64,000 bases of DNA, taken from assembly GCA_002238525.1 (NCBI GenBank), contig MPMN01000002.1:62001-126000 (forward strand), in the 5' to 3' direction. A program made the translations under genes and the position numbers. Below, in pieces: positions 56,000 to 64,000 of this stretch. Within the stretch, counting starts at the first letter, position 1, and each line of letters opens with the position of its first letter. The stretch is from Flavobacteriaceae bacterium bin25. Its GTDB lineage: Bacteria > Bacteroidota > Bacteroidia > Flavobacteriales > Flavobacteriaceae. The notes beneath the pieces were generated by a model that was not told the DNA's origin, did not search any database, and was given only the letters and a program-made list of their open reading frames with translations.

Positions 56000-57340
56000 T
56001 TAAACCACACCTTGTGATAGCATAGCGTCTGCAACTTTTACAAACCCAGCTATATTAGCTCCTTTTACATAGTTTACCTTTCGGCTTTCTTGGCCATATT
56101 CCAAACAAGTCTGGTGAATATCTCTCATGATTACTTTCAGTCTTTCATTGACTTGCTCCCTAGTCCAACTGATTCGGAGTGAATTTTGAGCCATTTCCAA
56201 ACCGGATACGGCCACTCCTCCGGCATTAGAGGCCTTTCCTGGAGCAAAAAGTACATTTGAATTCAAAAATTCATGAATCGCTTCATGTGTTGAAGGCATA
56301 TTGGCTCCTTCACCAACAGCAATACATTTATTGGCTATCAACCCTTGGGCATCCCTTCGGTTTAATTCATTTTGGGTGGCACATGGAAGGGCGATTTGAC
56401 ACGCTACCTCCCAGGGAGTTTTTCCCTCGTAATATAAAGCCTTTGGGTATTTGTTGAGATAAGTTTTGATGCGGGCTCTTTTTTTATTTTTTAATTCAAT
56501 AATAAAATTCAGCTTTTCACGATCAATACCATCTTTATCATAAATAAAACCAGAAGAATCAGACATGGTTAAAACTTTCGCCCCCATAATTATAGCTTTT
56601 TCAGCAGCGTACTGAGCCACATTTCCAGATCCCGAGATAACTACAGTTTTCCCTTTGACACTATCCCCGATGTTATTGAGCATATTTTCAACAAAGTATA
56701 CCACTCCATATCCTGTGGCTTCCGATCGAATTAGGGATCCTCCCCAGGTAAGTCCTTTTCCTGTGAGAACACCTGTAAATTCGTTTTGGAGTCGCTTGTA
56801 TTGCCCGAACATATAGCCGATTTCTCGGCTGCCGACTCCTATATCTCCGGCAGGAATATCTCTGTTTGGCCCTATGTGTCGAGCCAGTTCGGTCATAAAA
56901 CTCTGGCAAAATCGCATCACATCAAGATCGGATTTTCCCTTTGGATCAAAGTCAGAACCCCCTTTTCCACCACCCATGGGCAAAGTTGTTAGGGCGTTTT
57001 TAAAAATTTGTTCAAAAGCCAAAAATTTCAGAATACTCAAATTTACATTGGGATGAAATCGAAGCCCTCCTTTATAAGGTCCAATAGCCGAATTCATCTC
57101 CACACGATATCCTCGGTTTACTCTGATTTCACCACTTTCATCTACCCAGGCGACCCGAAACGAAATAACCCTTTCTGGCTCAACCATACGCAACAAGATA
57201 TTTTGACCAAAATAAATATCCCTCGAAACAATGTAGGGCAACACTGTTTCAGCCACCTCAGCCACAGCCTGCATAAACTCAGGCTGGTTCCGGTTTCTTT
57301 GCTCCACTTCTTTTAAAAAATTCTTGATTATTTTTTCCAT
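56000..57340 (-). CDS. gdhA: Glutamate dehydrogenase (NADP-type)
   Basis: A 446-residue enzyme that makes glutamate from 2-oxoglutarate and ammonium. The frame extends 10 codons upstream to 57370; I choose ATG 57340 (MEKIIKNFLKEVEQRN), the normal N-terminus. The substrate site KGGLRFHPNVN with catalytic Lys in PMGGGKGGSDFDP is near residues 110-140. The nucleotide site is in VVISGSGNVAQYAAEKA. The length and GSGNVA motif fit the hexameric NADP enzymes. It lies between recO and radA on the same strand. Confidence 0.95.
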   Translation of the reverse strand: MEKIIKNFLKEVEQRNRNQPEFMQAVAEVAETVLPYIVSRDIYFGQNILLRMVEPERVISFRVAWVDESGEIRVNRGYRVEMNSAIGPYKGGLRFHPNVNLSILKFLAFEQIFKNALTTLPMGGGKGGSDFDPKGKSDLDVMRFCQSFMTELARHIGPNRDIPAGDIGVGSREIGYMFGQYKRLQNEFTGVLTGKGLTWGGSLIRSEATGYGVVYFVENMLNNIGDSVKGKTVVISGSGNVAQYAAEKAIIMGAKVLTMSDSSGFIYDKDGIDREKLNFIIELKNKKRARIKTYLNKYPKALYYEGKTPWEVACQIALPCATQNELNRRDAQGLIANKCIAVGEGANMPSTHEAIHEFLNSNVLFAPGKASNAGGVAVSGLEMAQNSLRISWTREQVNERLKVIMRDIHQTCLEYGQESRKVNYVKGANIAGFVKVADAMLSQGVV

Positions 57341-57393
57341 AAGTTGAAGTTTATTGATATGCTTTGTCAATAGTAGATAAAATTGATGAAGAA

Positions 57394-58755
57394 TTAAGGT
57401 CTGAAGAAATGTTGAATCACCTTTTCTATTCTTTCCGACTGGTAGAGTTTGATATCATGTATTTCCTCTACAGATTCATTGTGTTTTGACATGACAAATT
57501 CTTTATACCCTCTTTTTTGGGCTTCTTTTATCCTGATCTCTATTTTCGGGACAGCTCTGATTTCTCCCGAAAGTCCAATTTCCGCCCCAAAACAAGTCGA
57601 TTGAGGAATAGTCAAATCGTAATAACTCGAAAGCACGGCCATCACAACCGCCAAATCAATGGCAGGCTCTTCCACTTTAATTCCTCCCGTTATGTTGATA
57701 AAAACATCCTTGGTCCCAAGTGAAAAGCCAACCCTTTTTTCTAAAATAGCCAGCAGCATATTGAGTCTTTTACTGTTGAACCCTGTACTACTTCTCTGGG
57801 GGGTACCATAAACAGCGGTACTCACCAAAGCTTGTACTTCTATCAAAAGAGGGCGTATCCCCTCAACTGTTACTCCGATTGCATAGCCACTTGAATGACT
57901 GTCTTTTTGACTAATCAATAATCTACTTGGATTTTCAACCTCTGTCAAACCATTGCTGTGCATTTGGTATATCCCGATTTCTGAAGTTGGTCCAAATCGG
58001 TTTTTTTGAGTCCTCAATAGACGATGCGAATAGTTTTGATCTCCCTCAAAGAGCAGTACTGTATCAACCATATGCTCCAAAACTTTGGGTCCCGCTAGCT
58101 GACCTTCCTTGGTAATATGTCCAATCAAAACCACCGGGATGAGTGTTTTTTTTGAAAACTCTAATAATTCAGAAGTGCAAGTCCTTATCTGGGTTATTGA
58201 TGAAGCTATCGAATCCACTCTAGCGGAAACAAGAGTTTGTATCGAATCAACAACCACAAGTCCAGGAGAGAGTCGATTGATATGCTCAAATATGGATTCA
58301 AGCTTGGTTTCTGCAAGGACATAACAGTTTTTTTTGTTCCCTCCAATTCGATCTGCACGAAGTTTGATTTGTTCAACACTTTCTTCACCACTTATGTAAA
58401 GAACTACTTCTTCAGCATCCAAAGATATTTGTAATAGAAGGGTTGACTTTCCGATACCTGGTTCTCCTCCTATCAATACCATTGACCCAGGAACCAAACC
58501 TCCACCTATTACCCGATCAAATTCCTTGTTCTGAGTTATTATTCTAGGTCGCTTGCGAAGATCAATCTGGTCAATTTTTATTGGCTTTGAACTTTTTGTA
58601 GCATGTTCATTTCGATCCCATGCTTTCTTGGCTTTGGTCTCCAGCTCTTCTTGGACAATAGTTTCCCATTGCTTGCATGAATTACATTGTCCTTGCCATC
58701 TGACATATTGTGTACTACACTCTTGACATACATAAGCGGTTTTCGATCTACTCAC
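57394..58755 (-). CDS. radA: DNA repair protein RadA
   Basis: A 453-residue RecA-like helicase that drives branch migration in recombinational repair. An N-terminal C4 zinc finger (CQECSTQYVRWQGQCNSC), Walker A GGEPGIGKST near residue 90, the RadA-specific KNRFG motif (RTQKNRFGPTSEIG) and a C-terminal Lon-like domain (FINITGGIKVEEPAIDLAVVMAVLSSYYD) are all present in order. Length is standard. It overlaps the UPF0104 gene by 8 bases. Confidence 0.96.
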   Translation of the reverse strand: MSRSKTAYVCQECSTQYVRWQGQCNSCKQWETIVQEELETKAKKAWDRNEHATKSSKPIKIDQIDLRKRPRIITQNKEFDRVIGGGLVPGSMVLIGGEPGIGKSTLLLQISLDAEEVVLYISGEESVEQIKLRADRIGGNKKNCYVLAETKLESIFEHINRLSPGLVVVDSIQTLVSARVDSIASSITQIRTCTSELLEFSKKTLIPVVLIGHITKEGQLAGPKVLEHMVDTVLLFEGDQNYSHRLLRTQKNRFGPTSEIGIYQMHSNGLTEVENPSRLLISQKDSHSSGYAIGVTVEGIRPLLIEVQALVSTAVYGTPQRSSTGFNSKRLNMLLAILEKRVGFSLGTKDVFINITGGIKVEEPAIDLAVVMAVLSSYYDLTIPQSTCFGAEIGLSGEIRAVPKIEIRIKEAQKRGYKEFVMSKHNESVEEIHDIKLYQSERIEKVIQHFFRP

Positions 58756-59749
58756 CGGATTTTTTTCTATGTTTATTATTTCGATTCACTATGGGTAAGG
58801 CCACAAAAGCCAGACCTCCAAAAACCACTATCAAAACAGTCTGTGTAGTCCATACGATCCAGCCAAAAGCCAAACCTGATTCTTGTGCCATCCCAAACGA
58901 AGTTAAATAACCTCCCACCGCCAGTGGGTATATACCCAAGCCACCGTTAGTGGTTGCAATAGTCAATGCCCCTACAATAAACGCCGGCAATAGAGCTCCT
59001 ATTCCAAGTTGAGAAGCATCGTCAAAGGCAAATTTTACGATATAAAACATCATAAAATACATCACCCAAATAAATACCGAATGCATCAGATAAATAGCTT
59101 TATCAGGCATCTGAATCAGTACTTTGATTCCGGCCACAAATTCTCTTCCAAATTTCTGAATGAACACCTTTTTTTTTTCTGTAACCCTATTGAATAAAAA
59201 ACGTAATGGATAGAAAACGACCAATGCAACTATAACCACTATCAAAAAAATTCTAATCCAATTAACTGAACTCTTCTCTACCAAGAGTTGCCCGATGACT
59301 TGAAAATTCAAAACTAGTGCAACAGCAATAAATATAATCAGCATCAATAAATCTATTATGCGCTCGGCTATAATATTTCCAATCGCCTTAGCAAAGGGTA
59401 CTCTTTCATATGTAGCGATTGTGGAAGCTCGAAGGATTTCTCCACTTCTTGGAACTCCGAGGTTTCCTAAATAAGCCACCATTATTGATAATAAATTATT
59501 AATGATTCTAGGTTTGTAACCCATAGGCGCAAGCATATAGTTCCATCGAATTGATCTTGATAAGTGACTGAGTAATCCAAAGAGCAAAGACAATACAATC
59601 ACCCAAATTGGAGTTTGCGACATATACCCAATAATTTTTTGACGCTCTTGGTCTGTGGTAATTTCAAAGGTCAAAAAGATAAAGAATGCTCCCAAGGCCA
59701 AAGGCAAAAAAATTTTGGCCAATTTGACAAGTATTTTTTTATTTTTCAA
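58748..59749 (-). CDS. UPF0104/lysylphosphatidylglycerol-synthase-like membrane protein
   Basis: A 333-residue integral membrane protein with about eight transmembrane helices. The family signature is a membrane segment near residues 80-110 (NLLSIMVAYLGNLGVPRSGEILRA), then ERIIDLLMLI and GGLGIYPLAVGGYL. Related domains flip or modify lipids (MprF flippase region), but the free-standing version lacks the synthase domain; actual function unknown. It overlaps panD by 4 bases (ATGA-like junction) and radA by 8, so it is in a tight operon. Confidence 0.88.
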   Translation of the reverse strand: MKNKKILVKLAKIFLPLALGAFFIFLTFEITTDQERQKIIGYMSQTPIWVIVLSLLFGLLSHLSRSIRWNYMLAPMGYKPRIINNLLSIMVAYLGNLGVPRSGEILRASTIATYERVPFAKAIGNIIAERIIDLLMLIIFIAVALVLNFQVIGQLLVEKSSVNWIRIFLIVVIVALVVFYPLRFLFNRVTEKKKVFIQKFGREFVAGIKVLIQMPDKAIYLMHSVFIWVMYFMMFYIVKFAFDDASQLGIGALLPAFIVGALTIATTNGGLGIYPLAVGGYLTSFGMAQESGLAFGWIVWTTQTVLIVVFGGLAFVALPIVNRNNKHRKKSGE

Positions 59750-60114
59750 TTCTGAGAATTGGATAGCTGATTGGTCTTTTCGTCAGGATAGATGATTCGA
59801 GGAAGAAAACTTCTGGCTTTATCAATATCCATTTGAGCATAACTAACAATGATGAGAACATCTCCTTTTTCAGCCCACCTAGAGGCAGGCCCATGAAGAG
59901 CTACTTCACCGGGTGTCTGGCTTCTGATGACATAGGTTTCTAACCTATTGCCGTTGTTGACATTGAGCACATGGACCTTTTCTCCATCAACCAGACCAGC
60001 TGCTTCCATTAAATTTTCATCCAAAGAGATGCTCCCGATATAGTTTAGATTTGTATCAGTCAAGCGGACCCGATGGATTTTTGACTTCAGTACTTCAACC
60101 AGCATTTCTTGCAT
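59746..60114 (-). CDS. panD: Aspartate 1-decarboxylase (pyruvoyl enzyme)
   Basis: A 122-residue proenzyme that makes beta-alanine for pantothenate. Self-cleavage occurs at Gly-Ser in NYIGSISLD (Ser28 with this start, Ser25 if the inner ATG 60105 is used, which matches E. coli numbering). Other family positions: HRVRLTDTNLNY, NNGNRLETYVI and a divergent GEVALHGPASRWAEKGD in place of the usual NGAAAR. A GGCGG-like RBS stands 5 bases before the first ATG, so I keep that start. It overlaps the UPF0104 gene and follows panC. Confidence 0.94.
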   Translation of the reverse strand: MQEMLVEVLKSKIHRVRLTDTNLNYIGSISLDENLMEAAGLVDGEKVHVLNVNNGNRLETYVIRSQTPGEVALHGPASRWAEKGDVLIIVSYAQMDIDKARSFLPRIIYPDEKTNQLSNSQN

Positions 60115-60159
60115 TTTACCGCCTACAAAGATACCATTCTAGGCTTGGGAATTTTGGCT

Positions 60160-61005
60160 TTATAGGCTGACCGCAAGATTGTCTATCAGTCTAATATCGC
60201 CAGCATAAACGGCTATACAACATTGATATGACTTGCCTTTGATTAACTCAGAAACAGGTTGAAGAAAATCTTTTTCTATTATTTCAAAATAATCCAATTC
60301 AAGATATTGGGTTTGGTTTATTTTTTTTGTTACTACCCTTTTCAATTCTTCTACTGGCATATGCATAACTTGCTTTTTGGCTAATTTCAAGATCTGATAG
60401 ATTAATTGGGCTTCTCTACGCTGTGGTGGAGATAACAGAACATTCCGAGAGCTCATGGCAAGTCCATCGGATTCTCGAATTGTAGGACAGCCAATAATTT
60501 TGGTTTTCCAGTTTAGTTTTTCCCTCATCAATCGAATTATTTGTAGCTGCTGGAAATCTTTTTCTCCCAAATAGATTTTAGTTGGGTTGATGATTTTCAG
60601 CAATATATTCATCACCGTTATTACTCCTTGAAAGTGATTTGGTCGGGATTTCCCTTCCATATGCTTATCTAGGTATTGTAAATCAAACTGCTCTGCTCTG
60701 ACGTGTTTTCCATAGATCTCATAGGTATTTGGCATGAAGATCAAAATATTTTTTCTATACCGATTAAGTATTGTGATATCTTGATTGAATGTCTTCGGAT
60801 AGTTTTCTAGGTCTTGGAGATTATTAAACTGAGTAGGGTTTATAAAGAGACTCAGCACCGTTAAATTGTTGTCTTGAATTGAACGTTCTAGTAGACTTAA
60901 ATGTCCTTGATGTAGTGCCCCCATTGTGGGCACAAATCCCAAAGATGAAAAATTCAATTTGTTCAATTGCTCTTGAAGTTCATATTTGTTTTCAAAGAGA
61001 TTCAT
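60160..61005 (-). CDS. panC: Pantothenate synthetase
   Basis: A 281-residue enzyme joining pantoate and beta-alanine with ATP. Signatures: VPTMGALHQGHLSLL with the HxGH nucleotide motif near residues 31-34, FVNPTQF-like LFINPTQFNN, GEKDFQQLQIIRLM, and the KMS-like SSRN stretch (SDGLAMSSRNVLLS). It is followed by panD, 45 bases downstream, so beta-alanine supply and use are encoded together. It is divergent from the glycogen-synthase-like gene with a 75-base shared promoter region. Confidence 0.96.
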   Translation of the reverse strand: MNLFENKYELQEQLNKLNFSSLGFVPTMGALHQGHLSLLERSIQDNNLTVLSLFINPTQFNNLQDLENYPKTFNQDITILNRYRKNILIFMPNTYEIYGKHVRAEQFDLQYLDKHMEGKSRPNHFQGVITVMNILLKIINPTKIYLGEKDFQQLQIIRLMREKLNWKTKIIGCPTIRESDGLAMSSRNVLLSPPQRREAQLIYQILKLAKKQVMHMPVEELKRVVTKKINQTQYLELDYFEIIEKDFLQPVSELIKGKSYQCCIAVYAGDIRLIDNLAVSL

Positions 61006-61063
61006 TCCACTTGGATAATTCTTGGCAAATTACTTTGGATTAGGCAAAGTATCATAGTTTTCT

Positions 61064-61071
61064 TAACTTTG
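61064..61071 (+). promoter_or_regulatory. -7 box for the glycogen-synthase-like gene
   Basis: TAACTTTG fits TAnnTTTG exactly. It lies 9 bases before ATG 61081, so the transcript would be nearly leaderless. A TTTG at 61034-61037 is the best -33 candidate. Confidence 0.5.
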
Positions 61072-61080
61072 TGCTCCGGT

Positions 61081-61905
61081 ATGCGTGCCAAATCAAAGGT
61101 CTTAAAAAACAAGAGGGTATTAATAATATCGTCCGATGTGGTGCCCTATATGCCTCAATCTAGTTCGGCTATTAAGTCTTTTGAGCTGGGGAAGAGCATC
61201 AATCTTGCTGGGGGACAAACTAGAATTTTCATTCCGCGTTATGGTTCTATTAATGAACGAAGGCATCAGCTACACGAGGTAATAAGGCTTTCAGGTATGA
61301 ACTTGGTAATTAATAACTATGATATGCCCTTGTATATCAAAGTAGCTTCTATCCCTAAGCTCCGAATGCAGGTATATTTTATTGATAGTGATGACTATTT
61401 CAATCGCAAGGGATACCTCAAAGATTTGTCAGGAAAATACTATACTGACAATGATGAGCGAATGATTTTCTTCGCCAAGGGAGTCATTGAAACGGTAAAA
61501 AAATTAAATTGGGCTCCTCATTATATCCATTTACATGGATGGTTTACTTCCTTACTCCCACTTTATTTAAAAACTTATTATAAAAACGAATTGTTATTTA
61601 CCAACAGTAAAATCATCACTTCCTTGTATAGGGATGCTTTTTCAGAAAAGTTAGATTCTGAGTTCAATAAAAAGCTTGAATTTGATGGTATTACTGGAAT
61701 CGGTTTAGAGGATTCGCCTTCTTTAACTATTAGAAAACTATTAGAAATTGCTGTTACTTATTCTGATGGAATCGTTTTGGCAGAAGAGGGAATTGAGAAA
61801 AAAATTATTGAATTAATAAAAACCCAAAAAAAACCTTTTTTGACTTCCCAAGAATCACTACAGGACAGTAATGTAGTCGATTTTTTCAATCGTGAATTTT
61901 CATAA
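61081..61905 (+). CDS. Short glycogen/starch-synthase-like protein (GT5 N-domain only)
   Basis: A 274-residue protein matching only the N-terminal Rossmann domain of glycogen synthase (VLIISSDVVPYMPQSSSAIKSFELGKSI, RIFIPRYGSINERRHQLHEVIRL, HLHGWFTSLLPLYLKTYY). The ADP-glucose motif KTGGL is missing from its usual place (PYMPQSSSA here), and the C-terminal GT-B half is absent, so enzymatic activity is doubtful. This short form is typical beside panC in Bacteroidota. The frame is open to 60967, but the ATG at 61081 gives the natural start (MRAKSKVLKNKRVL). The stop is 11 bases before the DUF4270 gene. Confidence 0.85.
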   Translation: MRAKSKVLKNKRVLIISSDVVPYMPQSSSAIKSFELGKSINLAGGQTRIFIPRYGSINERRHQLHEVIRLSGMNLVINNYDMPLYIKVASIPKLRMQVYFIDSDDYFNRKGYLKDLSGKYYTDNDERMIFFAKGVIETVKKLNWAPHYIHLHGWFTSLLPLYLKTYYKNELLFTNSKIITSLYRDAFSEKLDSEFNKKLEFDGITGIGLEDSPSLTIRKLLEIAVTYSDGIVLAEEGIEKKIIELIKTQKKPFLTSQESLQDSNVVDFFNREFS

Positions 61906-61916
61906 CCCTTCTTAAG

Positions 61917-63731
61917 TTGTTGCGTTTTATTTTTTATCCTCTATTGTCATTGGTAGTTTTGTCTTTCCTATTTAGCGGATGTGAAACAGATTTTCATCCG
62001 GTAGGTAAACGCCTTTTTGAAAGCCAGCAATTCGTTTCGGGAAAACAGCGCTTTCCGGTATACACTTATCAGAAAAGGAATCAATCTGTTCAGGCCAATG
62101 GGTTACCTACTGCACAACTTGGGAAAATTGAACATCCTATTTTTGGAATCAGTACTGCCAAGATTATCTCGGCTTTGACCATTAGTCCAAACCCACGCTT
62201 TGGTTCTTTTCGACAGTCTCAAGAAGACCGCCAGGAAAATGCCATACAGGAAGATGAACAGGTGACTCAAGTATTTCTTGAACTACCTTTTTTTACCAAT
62301 CAAATAGACGAGGATAATGATGGAGTGATTGATTCATTGGATTCAGATGCTACTAATCCCAATAGTGACACAGACGGAGATGGGATATCTGATCTTGCAG
62401 AAAGTCAGGGAAACACAAACCCACTCTCTTCGGACAGTGATGGTGATGGCATACCTGATTCTGATGATTCCGACAATGCTAATTACGATCCAGAGAATTC
62501 AGTATATGCAATTGATTCGATTTATGGTAATCGCTTTGCTTCTTTCAATCTTAAGGTCTATGAGCTTACCTACTTTCTAAACGAGCTAGATCCTTCTAAT
62601 AATTTTGAATCACAAGAGGTATACTATACCGATCAGGATTTATCCAAACAGGGATTCACCGGTGCTCTTTTGGCCGATCATAGGCTAAAATTAAATTTTG
62701 AAGAAGTCAGAATCAATTATGAAACGGATAATCCTGATACTCCAGATGTAGATGAGACTACTAGGGCTGAAACTCGTTTGACACCTAGAATAAGGATTCC
62801 TTTGGATAAAGAGTTTTTTCAAGAACGAATCATTTCTATGGAGGGAAGTGAATATTTTGAAACTGCAGGAAAGTTCAGAGAGTATTTCAAAGGAATTATC
62901 ATCCAACCTGAGGTAGATACTTTTACTGATGATTTGTATCTAATTCTTGATATAAACAATGCTGTAATCCGAATCGACTATCAATACAACAAAAACGATG
63001 AATCATCAAACACGGTAATTGTTGATAAGGGTCAATACCTGATCAATGTCAATGGATTGCGTTTAAATATTCTTGAAAACAATTCTTTTGACGAAGAAAT
63101 TTCCGAGCGGATTGTCGCTTCAAATCAGGGGCAATCAGTCGACAGAATCTATATTCAAGGAGGGCATTTTCATGGATCTTTACGTTTGTTTGACAACCTT
63201 GTTGATGATGAAATCAATGGGATCATTGAAGATCTTAAGAAAAACAATTGGTTGATTAATGAGGCCAATCTGGTCTGTTATGTTGACCCGAGCACTCCAA
63301 AAGAATTCTTATTAGCCGAGAGGCTTTACCTGTATAATTTAAAAACTGGAATGCCTTTGAGCGACTATAGCAAGTCCTCAATAAACAGTCAAAACAGCAG
63401 AGACCCTGACCCAAATAGAGAGCAATTCGGAGGTATTTTGGAAACAGATGATAGCGGAAATCCTATTTCATATAAGTTTCGCCTAACTGATCATATTTAT
63501 AACATTTTACGAGATGGTGCTGAAAACGTAGAACTTGGACTGGTTGCCATTTCTGATATAAATAATACCATCAGTAGTCAAGCCATTTGGAATGATAATC
63601 AAGCTCCTGTCAAAGAATTTCCTCAATCGGCTATCATCAATCCTCTGGGTGTTATTTTGATTGGATCCAACCCTCAAAGCATATTAGGAGAAAAAGAACC
63701 AACCTTAGAAATCATCTATACCGAGCTCTAA
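61917..63731 (+). CDS. DUF4270 lipoprotein with thrombospondin-3-like calcium repeats
   Basis: A 604-residue secreted lipoprotein. The start is TTG 61917. The leader ends in SFLFSGCETDF (Cys22). The DUF4270 beta-rich body is interrupted at about residues 131-185 by thrombospondin type-3-like calcium repeats (DEDNDGVIDS, DTDGDGISDL, DSDGDGIPDS). The C-terminal part, including the ILIGSNPQSIL region, is normal for the family. The family is widespread in Bacteroidota beside panC/glycogen-synthase-like genes, with unknown function. No glmS follows, although glmS commonly does in related genomes. Confidence 0.85.
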   Translation: MLRFIFYPLLSLVVLSFLFSGCETDFHPVGKRLFESQQFVSGKQRFPVYTYQKRNQSVQANGLPTAQLGKIEHPIFGISTAKIISALTISPNPRFGSFRQSQEDRQENAIQEDEQVTQVFLELPFFTNQIDEDNDGVIDSLDSDATNPNSDTDGDGISDLAESQGNTNPLSSDSDGDGIPDSDDSDNANYDPENSVYAIDSIYGNRFASFNLKVYELTYFLNELDPSNNFESQEVYYTDQDLSKQGFTGALLADHRLKLNFEEVRINYETDNPDTPDVDETTRAETRLTPRIRIPLDKEFFQERIISMEGSEYFETAGKFREYFKGIIIQPEVDTFTDDLYLILDINNAVIRIDYQYNKNDESSNTVIVDKGQYLINVNGLRLNILENNSFDEEISERIVASNQGQSVDRIYIQGGHFHGSLRLFDNLVDDEINGIIEDLKKNNWLINEANLVCYVDPSTPKEFLLAERLYLYNLKTGMPLSDYSKSSINSQNSRDPDPNREQFGGILETDDSGNPISYKFRLTDHIYNILRDGAENVELGLVAISDINNTISSQAIWNDNQAPVKEFPQSAIINPLGVILIGSNPQSILGEKEPTLEIIYTEL

Positions 63732-63804
63732 TACCAAGCGCGGCATAATAATCACTTTACCCGCATTATTCGAACCGTACGATCAAAAAAGATGGTTCCA
63801 TTAG

Positions 63805-63949
63805 ACCCGACTTTCGCACTTTTTTGAGTGCAGACTCAAGTCACTAATGCAACTTTATGAGGAGAACAAATGCAACTTAAATTTTATCAGAAAAGAGGGA
63901 GAAAATCCCCCTCTTTCTGACTAGATAAATGATTAAATTGCCCCTAAAG
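63805..63949 (+). repeat. Repeat X fused to full repeat Y (copy 3)
   Basis: 63805-63830 is an exact copy of repeat X at 31516-31541. It joins directly to 63831-63949, a full copy of repeat Y (reverse copy at 34940-35058, partial copy at 32511). The inner hairpin of Y (TTATCAGAAAAGAGGG with CCCCTCTTTCTGA) is well formed here. In the IS island X and Y are about 970 bases apart, so this looks like the uninterrupted form. Confidence 0.75.
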
Positions 63950-64000
63950 TTCAATAGAATGGGGCATGCAATAGACCCTGAAAGAGGCATGCTTTTTCAT

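Noticed and set aside
63732..63804. Minus-strand frame ending in TVRIMRVK that reads into repeat X
   Set aside because: Under 30 codons with no start; a coding role cannot be supported.
1..64000. tRNA, rRNA, riboswitch or CRISPR signals
   Set aside because: No T-loop motif with a paired acceptor stem, no regularly spaced direct repeats, and no rRNA-like stretch was found by eye in the gaps.

Overview
The window is an AT-rich chromosomal segment from a member of the Bacteroidota, most likely a marine or soil flavobacterial or cytophagal lineage. The evidence is the gene content: SusC/SusD, several TonB-dependent receptors with carboxypeptidase-like N-terminal domains, DUF4270, a GT117/DUF2723 giant membrane protein, and the ileS-dksA-(adhesin-like)-lspA order. 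Promoter -7 boxes of the TAnnTTTG type point the same way. No rRNA, tRNA or CRISPR array was recognised.

Layout. 1-5300 is mixed: a truncated ORF, an AAA ATPase, 5-formyl-THF cyclo-ligase, and a HigBA-like toxin-antitoxin pair with a metallopeptidase domain on the antitoxin. 5301-25112 is mostly housekeeping and transport: GT117 protein, membrane metallophosphoesterase, a coiled-coil/beta-helix lipoprotein with a TonB receptor and a PiT phosphate permease, a MORN-like protein, OsmC, class I ribonucleotide reductase, a Fic protein with a small partner, and a secreted alpha/beta hydrolase. 25391-30521 is the lspA/adhesin-like/dksA-like/ileS operon.

30847-35058 is an accessory island. It holds broken IS630 and IS1634-type transposases nested in each other, an AbiE-type (AbiEi/AbiEii) abortive infection pair, and diverged short repeats that recur at the right edge of the window.

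35454-46989 is one outer-membrane uptake cassette: SusC (frameshifted at a run of eight G), SusD, a strong terminator, then two giant FG-GAP/VCBS-ASPIC lipoproteins. 47173-52112 is a second accessory patch: an IS1634-type C-terminal fragment, a second coiled-coil/beta-helix lipoprotein, a tandem duplicate of small lipoproteins, and a frameshifted HExxH lipoprotein.

52739-61005 is a dense minus-strand housekeeping run: TonB receptor, recO, gdhA, radA, a UPF0104 membrane protein, panD and panC. Divergent from it are a short glycogen-synthase-like gene and a DUF4270 lipoprotein, after which the sequence breaks into the same repeat found in the IS island. The recurring themes are outer-membrane nutrient uptake and small defence or toxin modules beside IS debris, with several genes that look freshly broken by single-base changes.
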